Origin: JBAWZR01 sp037142915
GTDB taxonomy: Bacteria; Patescibacteriota; Minisyncoccia; Moranbacterales; UBA1568
Direction of reading: 5' to 3'
Length of the DNA: 14,517 bases
Assembly (NCBI GenBank): GCA_037142915.1
Contig: JBAWZR010000025.1
Span: forward strand, 1 to 14,517
Position 1 is the first letter of the stretch. Every line of letters begins with the position of its first letter. Position numbers and translations under genes: made by a program. Under the pieces are notes generated by a model. The model was not told the DNA's origin. It made no database searches and saw nothing but the letters and a program-made list of their open reading frames with translations. Below are positions 6,927 to 12,789 of this stretch, piece by piece.

Positions 6927-7478
6927 TTAAGGTTCCATCCTTACGGGGTTCTTTTCTTTTTTAGGCTTGTTTTTTTCCTTTCTCAGCAGCCTTTTATATT
7001 CCAACTTTTTCCGAAGGTCAGAGACAAATGCTAAATATTCTGATGGAAGCCGTTTCAAAAGCGCGGAATATTTTTTCTGATCAGGAACCAACAATTTTTC
7101 AAACTTTTCCTTTCGAATTAGGTAATCGATCAGACAATGGAAATCCCCGTCTCCAGTCACCAATACCGCCTTATCATACTCATCAAAATCAATCATCGCC
7201 TGCAAAACTAACTCGGCATCGCAATTCCCTTTCGTTTTTCCTTCGTGGTTCCGAATAGTCGGTTTGAAAATAAGGATATAGCCTTTTTCTTGAAGCGACC
7301 GATAAAGATTCGCGTATTCCTCCATAAAACCGATAAACAAATACGCCTTCTTGATGTGATATTTCTCAGTCAGATAAGTTCGAAAACGACCGAAGTCAAG
7401 TTTCCATCCAAGTCGTTGAATGGAAAGGTTGAGATTTTGACTATCGATAAAGGCGAAATTTTTGGCTGTTTTTTTCAT
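6927..7478 (-). CDS. NYN-domain (LabA/DUF88-like) putative ribonuclease
   Basis: 183 residues with a PIN-like NYN fold. The conserved acids are visible: Asp12 and Asn15 in FAFIDSQNLNLS, Asp87 in KGNCDAELVLQAM, and Asp110 and Asp112 in LVTGDGDFHCLIDYL, the expected metal-binding cluster for RNA cleavage. The C-terminal 35 residues are strongly basic (KRLLRKEKNKPKKEKN), suiting RNA binding. The family is common in bacteria, but substrates are mostly unknown. It lies between pyrG and glyA on the same strand, with its own promoter candidate at 7506-7533. The ATG at 7478 is preceded by ACT, with no Shine-Dalgarno. Stop TAA. Domain call firm, role open. Confidence 0.88.
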   Translation of the reverse strand: MKKTAKNFAFIDSQNLNLSIQRLGWKLDFGRFRTYLTEKYHIKKAYLFIGFMEEYANLYRSLQEKGYILIFKPTIRNHEGKTKGNCDAELVLQAMIDFDEYDKAVLVTGDGDFHCLIDYLIRKEKFEKLLVPDQKKYSALLKRLPSEYLAFVSDLRKKLEYKRLLRKEKNKPKKEKNPVRMEP

Positions 7479-7505
7479 AGTAGACTAACAAACAAAACAT
7501 ACTTC

Positions 7506-7533
7506 AGTATACCACCATCTTTTGAAGCTGCAA
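7506..7533 (-). promoter_or_regulatory. Extended -10 promoter for the NYN gene
   Basis: Minus strand TTGCAG (7528-7533), a 16-nt spacer and TATACT (7506-7511) with TGG just upstream, giving an extended -10 TGGTATACT. It fits exactly into the 61-nt gap between the pyrG stop and the NYN ATG, with a predicted leader of about 20 nt. Confidence 0.55.
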
Positions 7534-7539
7534 GCCGAT

Positions 7540-9216
7540 CTATCGCTTGGCAGAGCGGTCGGCGCACGCCTTCACGAAGGCTCGGAAGAGCGGATGCGGG
7601 TGGAGTGGTCGCGAGAGGAGCTCGGGGTGAAACTGTGTCGCCACAAAAAACGGATGAATACTCACCGGCAATTCCACCACCTCCATCAATCGTTCATCGG
7701 GCGAAGTAGCCGAGAACACCAACCCAGCTTCAATAAGCGCCTCGATATACTCCGGATTGACTTCATACCGATGGCGATGGCGCTCGGCGAGGGTAGCGGA
7801 TTGATACGCCTTGCTTGCGATTGTCCCCTTGCGGATGACCGCTTCGTAGGATCCCAGACGCATCGTGGCACCGTACTGTTTCTTCGCCAACAATTTTTTC
7901 TGCTCAGGCAGAATATCAATCACCGGTTGCGTCGTATTCGGATTGACCTCCGTCGTATTCGCCTCAGGCATCCCGGCCTTGTGCCGCGCGTACTCGATGA
8001 CCGCGAGTTGCATACCATAGCACAAACCAAAATACGGAATCTTGTTGACGCGACAAAACTCAATCGCGGCGATCTTACCCTCGATACCCCGCGAACCGAA
8101 CCCACCCGGAATCAACACGCCATCATAACTCGTCAGTTCCTTCAATTTCTCTGGGTGTTCCTCGTACTCTTCGCTATCAAGCCATTCCAGTTGCGGCTTG
8201 ATCTTCTGGCTGTAGGCACCGTGTTTGATCGCCTCGATCACGCTAATATACGCATCACTCAATACGAAATCGCCGGTCTTAAAATATTTACCAATGATGC
8301 CGATCTTCACCGTCTTTTTTGCGCCACGAACTTTTTCCGTAAATTCTTTCCACTCACTCAGATCGCTCGGACGGGTGCGCAATCCCAATTTTTTCAGCAA
8401 CAAGGCACTCAAATGATCTCGTTCAAAATTAAGCGGTACTTCATATACCGAATCAATATCCGGAGCGCTGATCACATCTTCCTTGCGCATATTGCAAAAC
8501 ACGGCGATCTTCTCCTTGCGCCTCTCATCCAACGGGCGATCTGATCGTGCCACGATGATGTCGGCTTGGATTCCCGTGCCATTCAGTGTCCGCGCGGCAT
8601 ACTGCGTCGGCTTGGTTTTCATCTCACCGAGCTTGCTTGGTACCGGAAGGTAACTCACCAATACGAACAATACATCGTCCGGACATTTCGCCTTCATCAT
8701 CCGCCCCGCTTCGAGGAAGAGGATGTTCTGGTACTCGCCGATCGTCCCACCGATCTCGATGATCATCACATCCGCGTTCGCTTTCTCTGCCGCCCGCTCG
8801 ATACACCGATTCACCTCCTGCGGGATATGCGGCACCACCTCGACACACTTACCGTGATATTCGAGATTGCGCTCGCGATTGATCACCGTCTGATACACTC
8901 GCCCGGTCGTCAGGTAATTGTCCCGCGACAACGAGATATCGAGAAACCGTTCGTAGTTGCCCATATCCTGATCGGTCTCGTACCCATCGTCCAGCACGAA
9001 CACCTCGCCGTGCTCCGTCGGGTTCATCGTCCCCGCATCGACATTGATATACGGATCGATCTTGAACGCCGATACGATTAATCCACGTGCCTGCAAAATC
9101 TTGCCGATCGACGAAGCGGTAATCCCTTTGCCCACCCCGCTCATCACACCACCTACCACGAAAATATATTTCGTCTGCTTTTTCTTCCCCGCCCCCGTTC
9201 GTTTCTTGATTGCCAT
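7540..9216 (-). CDS. pyrG: CTP synthase
   Basis: About 558 residues. It aminates UTP to CTP with ATP and glutamine-derived ammonia. The amidoligase domain opens with KYIFVVGGVMSGVGKGITAS (P-loop GVGKG) and continues with KIDPYINVDAGTMNPTEHGE, DDGYETDQDMGNYERFL, IIEIGGTIGEYQ and KTKPTQYAARTLN. The class I glutaminase domain has LIPGGFGSRG, the nucleophile Cys in YFGLCYGMQLAVIEYAR, and the His/Glu pair in ATQFHPELLSRPLHPHP. The motif is GLCYGMQ where E. coli has GICLGMQ. The N-terminus carries a basic extension (MAIKKRTGAGKKKQ) before the first strand. ATGs at 9222 and 9216 and a TTG at 9246 are in frame; I favour 9216 because it has T at -1. Stop TAG. Confidence 0.96.
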   Translation of the reverse strand: MAIKKRTGAGKKKQTKYIFVVGGVMSGVGKGITASSIGKILQARGLIVSAFKIDPYINVDAGTMNPTEHGEVFVLDDGYETDQDMGNYERFLDISLSRDNYLTTGRVYQTVINRERNLEYHGKCVEVVPHIPQEVNRCIERAAEKANADVMIIEIGGTIGEYQNILFLEAGRMMKAKCPDDVLFVLVSYLPVPSKLGEMKTKPTQYAARTLNGTGIQADIIVARSDRPLDERRKEKIAVFCNMRKEDVISAPDIDSVYEVPLNFERDHLSALLLKKLGLRTRPSDLSEWKEFTEKVRGAKKTVKIGIIGKYFKTGDFVLSDAYISVIEAIKHGAYSQKIKPQLEWLDSEEYEEHPEKLKELTSYDGVLIPGGFGSRGIEGKIAAIEFCRVNKIPYFGLCYGMQLAVIEYARHKAGMPEANTTEVNPNTTQPVIDILPEQKKLLAKKQYGATMRLGSYEAVIRKGTIASKAYQSATLAERHRHRYEVNPEYIEALIEAGLVFSATSPDERLMEVVELPVSIHPFFVATQFHPELLSRPLHPHPLFRAFVKACADRSAKR

Positions 9217-9260
9217 ACGCATTTTTTGAATTATTCTTGAAAACAAGGTCTTTCCTTTCT

Positions 9261-9386
9261 GTCATTGCGAGGGCGTCCCGATTTATCGGGACAACCGCGG
9301 CAATCTCCTTTCAGAAGCACAGAGATTTTTAGTAAGAGATTGCCACACCACCTCCGACCAGTTGGCGGAAGGTGGTTCGCAATGAC
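9261..9386. repeat. Composite palindromic repeat (GTCATTGCGAG type) with nested palindromes
   Basis: A 126-bp element between rplI and pyrG. The outer inverted ends are GTCATTGCGA (9261-9270) and TCGCAATGAC (9377-9386), and an inner inverted pair is GGCAATCTC / GAGATTGCC. Nested in the left arm is a perfect hairpin GTCCCGAT-TT-ATCGGGAC at 9275-9292. Nested in the right arm is a near-palindrome at 9348-9375 (CCACC ... GGTGG), which has a relative at 10053-10080. I see no coding capacity. Confidence 0.8.
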
Positions 9387-9401
9387 ACTAAATTTACAGA
9401 C

Positions 9402-9424
9402 AAAAAGTCGCTGGTCGGCGACTC
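9402..9424 (-). terminator. Rho-independent terminator after rplI
   Basis: Minus strand: AGTCGC, loop CGACCA, GCGACT, then a short T-run. The stem is six pairs plus one G-T wobble. It lies 31 nt downstream of the rplI stop and before the repeat that precedes pyrG, separating the two units. The T-tract is short, so termination may be partial. Confidence 0.5.
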
Positions 9425-9455
9425 TACTCACTTCTTAAGGTTCCAATAAGCTATT

Positions 9456-9905
9456 TTATCTCTCCTCTTCTGATACTACCACAAAACAGCTCGTTTTGAC
9501 ACTATGCCCCAAATCCACCCGCACCGAATATTCCCCCAGCATCTTGATCGGGTGATCCAATGACAGAGCTTTTTTTGTAATCCCCGTGAAACCGTTCTTG
9601 GCCAACAAATCGGCAATTTCTTTGGTGGTGATCGCCCCGAAAAGCTTCCCCTGTTTGGCTGGTCGAGCGATACGCAACACAAAATCAGACAGGCGTGACA
9701 TCATCTCTTTGGTCTTCTTCAGAGCCTCCGCTTCGAGCTGCTTCTGTTTCTTGGTGCTCTCCTCAACTCGCCGCACGAGTTCGGCTGTGGCGGGCATGGC
9801 CAGCTTCTTGGCGAACAAAAAATTCTCAGCATACCCAGCCGACACCTCTTTCACCTCGCCCTTCTTGGCGACATTTTTCACTTCTTGGAGAAACAGGACT
9901 TTCAT
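9456..9905 (-). CDS. rplI: Ribosomal protein bL9
   Basis: 149 residues, the usual size. It binds 23S rRNA at the base of the L1 stalk with its N-domain and reaches away from the ribosome with its C-domain. MKVLFLQEVKNVAKKGEVKEVSAGYAENFL matches the N-domain, including GYAxNFL(F/I) for rRNA binding (23-31). About 41-75 is the connecting helix, and 80-149 the C-domain (GKLFGAITTKEIADLL). The frame stays open upstream to an ATG at 9935, but that lies inside the tRNA, so 9905 is the start; it fits the family and has CTT in front. It begins 23 nt after the tRNA-Val 3' end on the same strand, so a shared primary transcript is likely. Some CPR groups lack bL9, so its presence is informative. Stop TAA. 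Confidence 0.97.
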   Translation of the reverse strand: MKVLFLQEVKNVAKKGEVKEVSAGYAENFLFAKKLAMPATAELVRRVEESTKKQKQLEAEALKKTKEMMSRLSDFVLRIARPAKQGKLFGAITTKEIADLLAKNGFTGITKKALSLDHPIKMLGEYSVRVDLGHSVKTSCFVVVSEEER

Positions 9906-9928
9906 AAGATTTCTGCCAAAAAAATAAG

Positions 9929-10002
9929 TGGACATTACTGGATTCGAACCAGTGACCTCTGCAATGTGAATGCAGCGCTCTAACCAACTGAGCTAAATGT
10001 CC
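9929..10002 (-). tRNA. tRNA-Val(CAC)
   Basis: Folded by eye on the minus strand, 74 nt including discriminator A. Acceptor GGACATT pairs with AATGTCC, D-stem GCTC with GAGC, anticodon stem CTGCA with TGCAG around loop TTCACAT (anticodon CAC), and T-stem ACTGG with CCAGT around TTCGAAT. All stems are fully paired. CCA is not encoded; the discriminator is followed by CTTATTTTTTT, so the tail must be added enzymatically. CAC reads GTG, implying another Val tRNA elsewhere. No promoter was recognised upstream; palindromic repeats occupy that stretch. Confidence 0.96.
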
Positions 10003-10013
10003 TTGCAGCGCTC

Positions 10014-10080
10014 CCCGCCCGTACCGGACGGTACGTTCGGGCGGGTAACCATCCGCCTCCGGCCAGCTGGCGGACGGCGG
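10014..10080. repeat. Two adjacent palindromes upstream of tRNA-Val
   Basis: 10014-10045 is a hairpin CCCGCCC ... GGGCGGG that has a second palindrome (GTACCG-GA-CGGTAC) placed next to its GTTC loop. 10053-10080 is a near-palindrome (CCGCC ... GGCGG around GGCCAGCTGG) matching 23 of 28 bases of 9348-9375. Together they fill the start of the 224-bp gap between the tRNA and the plus-strand gene. The rest of the gap holds only the promoter at 10181-10189 and no ORF I would support. Confidence 0.75.
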
Positions 10081-10180
10081 AGAGCTAAGCGACCAAAAAA
10101 CAACTTCGACTCTTTTCAGGGTAACAAACTTCCCCTGTTTCGTCAAAAAACACCGCCAACAGAGCGCCCTCTTTCTCTTG

Positions 10181-10189
10181 TGGTATAAT
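10181..10189 (+). promoter_or_regulatory. Extended -10 promoter for the plus-strand gene
   Basis: TGGTATAAT, a perfect extended -10 (TGn plus TATAAT). No good -35 sits 17 nt upstream, which is usual for extended -10 promoters. The predicted leader is about 30 nt before the ATG at 10227, and it has no Shine-Dalgarno motif. Confidence 0.65.
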
Positions 10190-10226
10190 TACAGGAGAAT
10201 AATTCATTCACTAAGATACTCTACCT

Positions 10227-10880
10227 ATGAATACGAAAAAATCGCTTTTTCTTATCACCGGACTTCTTGTTCTCGTGATTCTTGCCTTCTACTTTTCCCG
10301 TAGCTCGAAACCAAAACCAGAAACTCAACTCCCTCCGACACCACCGATTCAAGAACAAGCAGCTTCTCAGGTCAGCGATACGCCAACCATTCAGAGCAGC
10401 AGCACCGACCTCGCACAAAACATCGCGGCGGGAAAGAAAATGAAATGTTCGTATTCGATTTCGACATCTGGAGAGACATCTGCCACCACTACGATGTACA
10501 TCGACGGGAAAAACTCTCGGACGGAATCAATAATCGCCGGTGCAACCGCCATCACGCTCTCCAATGGTTCGACGATCTACACGTGGTCACAGGGGAGCAA
10601 GACCGGCACGAAGATGCAACTCGACTGTATGCAAAACCTCGCCAAAGATATACCTAATCAGCCCGCACCGGTTACTCCTAAGACCCCCGAAGAGTCATTA
10701 CAATCCGCCCAGACTATGCCGAATTTCACCTGTGAAGAGGTGAGCTCCATCAACACAACTGTCCCGACCGATGTCACTTTTACCGATCAGTGTGCGGCAC
10801 TCCAAAGTCAACTCAAAGATATCAAAGGTCAGATTCCGAAAAACATTCCCATCCCTACAAATATTCCAGTCAACTACTAA
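10227..10880 (+). CDS. Membrane-anchored extracytoplasmic protein with four cysteines, unknown function
   Basis: 217 residues, the only plus-strand gene. MNTKKSLFLITGLLVLVILAFYF (1-23) is a basic start plus one hydrophobic helix with no lipobox Cys, so an uncleaved anchor is likely. Residues 25-60 form a Pro/Gln/Ser-rich linker. About 66-140 is a compact beta-rich domain (KMKCSYSIST, TTTMYIDGKNSRTES, STIYTWSQGSKTGTKMQLDC) that recalls small outer-face proteins which hold a YISGKN-like strand and a GTK turn; that resemblance is from memory and weak. A second Pro-rich stretch (143-155) leads to a C-terminal segment with two more cysteines. Cys74, 134, 169 and 189 could form two disulfides outside the cell. 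It has its own extended -10 promoter. It converges on bcp with 10 nt between the stops and no clear terminator. Confidence 0.85.
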   Translation: MNTKKSLFLITGLLVLVILAFYFSRSSKPKPETQLPPTPPIQEQAASQVSDTPTIQSSSTDLAQNIAAGKKMKCSYSISTSGETSATTTMYIDGKNSRTESIIAGATAITLSNGSTIYTWSQGSKTGTKMQLDCMQNLAKDIPNQPAPVTPKTPEESLQSAQTMPNFTCEEVSSINTTVPTDVTFTDQCAALQSQLKDIKGQIPKNIPIPTNIPVNY

Positions 10881-10890
10881 GCGGTGATAC

Positions 10891-11361
10891 CTATTTCCGC
10901 AAAGCCTTCACATCCGCGATGATTTCCTCCGCGTGAGCATCCGGTTTCACTTTCTCGTATATCTTAACGATCTTTCCCTGTGGATCGATGAGAAATGTCG
11001 TGCGAAAAATCCCCAAGTATTCACGACCCATAAATTTTTTCTTTCCCCAAACGCCATAAGCTTTCACCACTTCCTTCTCTTCATCCGCGAGCAGGGTAAA
11101 TGGCAAACTGTACTTCTCCACAAACTTGGCGTGCTTTTTGACTGAGTCAGCACTCACACCCACCACGACGATCTTCGCCCGCTTCAACACAGCGAAACTA
11201 TCCCGAAAGCTGCATGCTTCCGCCGTACACCCTGGAGTATCGTCCTTAGGATAAAAGTACAACGCCACCCACTTCCCATCATATTCCTTGAGGGAGTGTT
11301 TCTTTCCATCCTGATCGGGCAAATTGAATGCCGGCGCTTTTTGATTGATTTTCGGATACAT
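10891..11361 (-). CDS. bcp: Peroxiredoxin, BCP/PrxQ type
   Basis: 156 residues, full family length. It reduces hydrogen peroxide and organic hydroperoxides. The active site is YFYPKDDTPGCTAEACSFRD: peroxidatic Cys45 with resolving Cys50 five residues later, the atypical 2-Cys arrangement of BCP. Thr42 and Pro43 complete the PxxxT/SxxC-like pocket. The N-terminus MYPKINQKAPAFNLPDQDGK fits the family, so the ATG at 11361 (preceded by AGT) is used, not the in-frame ATG at 11415, which would add 18 unrelated residues. It follows proS after 54 nt on the same strand. The electron donor, usually thioredoxin, is not in the window. Stop TAG. Confidence 0.95.
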   Translation of the reverse strand: MYPKINQKAPAFNLPDQDGKKHSLKEYDGKWVALYFYPKDDTPGCTAEACSFRDSFAVLKRAKIVVVGVSADSVKKHAKFVEKYSLPFTLLADEEKEVVKAYGVWGKKKFMGREYLGIFRTTFLIDPQGKIVKIYEKVKPDAHAEEIIADVKALRK

Positions 11362-11415
11362 ACTGTTTTGTGTTACGAAATAATATTCAAAACTAACCCA
11401 TAAACAACAGCACAC

Positions 11416-12654
11416 TTATTTTGTCAAATTTGATTTCAGAGCCTCAACGCTTATGATAGTTGTTTGAGTTTCATCTCGCCGTTTCACTTCCACACCGCCC
11501 TGTTCGAGCGACTTCCGGCTCACCACCACGCGCAGCGGCATACCAAGCAGATCCGCATCGCCGAATTTCTCGCCCGCGCCACAATCGCGATCGTCATACA
11601 AGACTTCGACACCAGCCGATATCAATTCATTATACAGTTTCTCCGCCGTCTCATCCTGACCGAGCGACAAGAGATGGACTCGAAAAGGCGCGACTTCCTC
11701 TGGCCATATGATCCCCTTCTCATCTGAAAAACACTCGACCAGCGTACCCATCAGCCGGGTTGGCCCAAGACCATAGCTTCCCATAATAACCGGTTTCTCA
11801 TCCCCATTTTCATCTTTGAATTTCAAACCTAATGGCTCAGAAAATTTCGTACCCAAGTGAAAAATATTCCCCGACTCGATTGCTTTTTTTTCAACCAACT
11901 CTTCACGACGAACACCGAGCGTCTGAAGCGTTGCATCGGTCAAAACTTCTTTATTGATTGCTAGTTTTTTTTCTGCACTGATATAAATAATATCCTCGCC
12001 AGCATCAGAAACAGTCTGGAACTCCTCAGAAAACTCGCTAAAAATACCACCGGACGCAAAAGTGATGTGTGTCAATTCGCCGAGACCAACCCGCTTAAAA
12101 ATACGCTGATATGCCTCGCGAGCGTCACTATAAAGCTTTTGATGTTCTTCTTCTGATCGAGCAAACGAATACAAATCTTTCATTAAAAATTCCTTCCCGC
12201 GCATAATACCGCTCTTCGCCCGCAATTCATTGCGAAACTTAGTCTGAAATTGATAAGCCATTACTGGCAAATCACGATATGACGAAATAAACTTCGTCAT
12301 CACGCGTGTCAATGGCTCCTCGTGCGTAATACCCAAACCAGTTTCTCCGCCCGAATTAAAAGTTGTCTTAAACCAATTATCCACTTTTTTGTCATCCCAC
12401 CTATCAGTTTGTTCCCACAATGCTTTATCCTGCAATGCCGTCAAAACAAGTTCCTGTCCACCAATCGAATTCATCTCTTCCCGAATAATGCCAACAATTT
12501 TATTCAGTGTTCGCAAACCAAGCGGTAAATATGCATACACACCCGCCATTTCTTTGTGAATATAACCCGCACGAATCAAGAGCTGAGCGTTCTTGCTTAC
12601 TTCGTCCTTTGGCGCTTCTTTTCGAGTCTTCGTAAATAGCTGAGACTGTTTCAT
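11416..12654 (-). CDS. proS: Prolyl-tRNA synthetase, short form without the INS editing domain
   Basis: 412 residues. It charges tRNA-Pro. The bacterial-type N-terminus is clear (KNAQLLIRAGYIHKEMAGVY, YLPLGLRTLNKI), motif 2 is in YQFQTKFRNELRAKSGIMRG followed by EFLMKDLYSF, and motif 3 is GSYGLGPTRLMGTLVE. The anticodon-binding domain follows (APFRVHLLSLG, EVLYDDRDCGAGEKFGDADLLG, RVVVSRKSLEQGG). The roughly 180-residue INS domain that E. coli ProRS carries between motifs 2 and 3, and that clears Ala-tRNA-Pro, is absent, as in alphaproteobacterial enzymes. I chose the ATG at 12654 (MKQSQLFTKTRKE, CCT in front); the frame extends 25 residues further upstream but those overlap the promoter. It is read from the promoter at 12694-12722. 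Stop TAA. Confidence 0.95.
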   Translation of the reverse strand: MKQSQLFTKTRKEAPKDEVSKNAQLLIRAGYIHKEMAGVYAYLPLGLRTLNKIVGIIREEMNSIGGQELVLTALQDKALWEQTDRWDDKKVDNWFKTTFNSGGETGLGITHEEPLTRVMTKFISSYRDLPVMAYQFQTKFRNELRAKSGIMRGKEFLMKDLYSFARSEEEHQKLYSDAREAYQRIFKRVGLGELTHITFASGGIFSEFSEEFQTVSDAGEDIIYISAEKKLAINKEVLTDATLQTLGVRREELVEKKAIESGNIFHLGTKFSEPLGLKFKDENGDEKPVIMGSYGLGPTRLMGTLVECFSDEKGIIWPEEVAPFRVHLLSLGQDETAEKLYNELISAGVEVLYDDRDCGAGEKFGDADLLGMPLRVVVSRKSLEQGGVEVKRRDETQTTIISVEALKSNLTK

Positions 12655-12693
12655 AGGGGTAAGAATGAGAAAAAATGAGAAAAACTTGCTTTC

Positions 12694-12722
12694 ACTGTAC
12701 CATTTTCCGCATCCGTCGTCAA
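12694..12722 (-). promoter_or_regulatory. Promoter for proS
   Basis: Minus strand TTGACG (12717-12722), a 17-nt spacer and TACAGT (12694-12699) with TGG just upstream, an extended -10. The leader would be about 34 nt. The -35 grows directly out of the T-tract of the preceding terminator, so the two elements abut. Confidence 0.65.
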
Positions 12723-12755
12723 AAAACAAAAACCAAACACCTTACGGCATTTGGT
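12720..12755 (-). terminator. Rho-independent terminator after the WSxxxGWI surface protein
   Basis: Minus strand: ACCAAATGCC, tetraloop GTAA (GNRA class), GGTGTTTGGT, then TTTTGTTTTTT. The stem has ten pairs, two of them G-T wobbles. It lies 34 nt past the stop of the 12790-13836 gene and is the clearest terminator in the window. Confidence 0.85.
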
Positions 12756-12789
12756 CTCTGTTGTTCACCCACTTCGTGGTCAACTCCGA

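Noticed and set aside
6925..6966. Hairpin TAAGG-TTCCAT-CCTTA followed by T-rich DNA as a terminator for the antisense promoter
   Set aside because: The T-rich run is 8 nt past a five-pair stem and is explained by the lysine-rich C-terminus of the NYN protein on the other strand.
7522..8544. 340-codon open frame on the plus strand
   Set aside because: It is fully antisense to pyrG, and its product is rich in Arg, His and Leu as expected from a complement frame, with no domain.
9906..9935. Upstream in-frame start of rplI at 9935
   Set aside because: It lies within the 3' acceptor of tRNA-Val, and the extra residues do not occur in bL9.
10105..10140. CAGGG ... CCCTG inverted pair upstream of the plus-strand gene
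   Set aside because: A five-pair stem with a ten-base loop and no T-tract on either strand is too weak to call.
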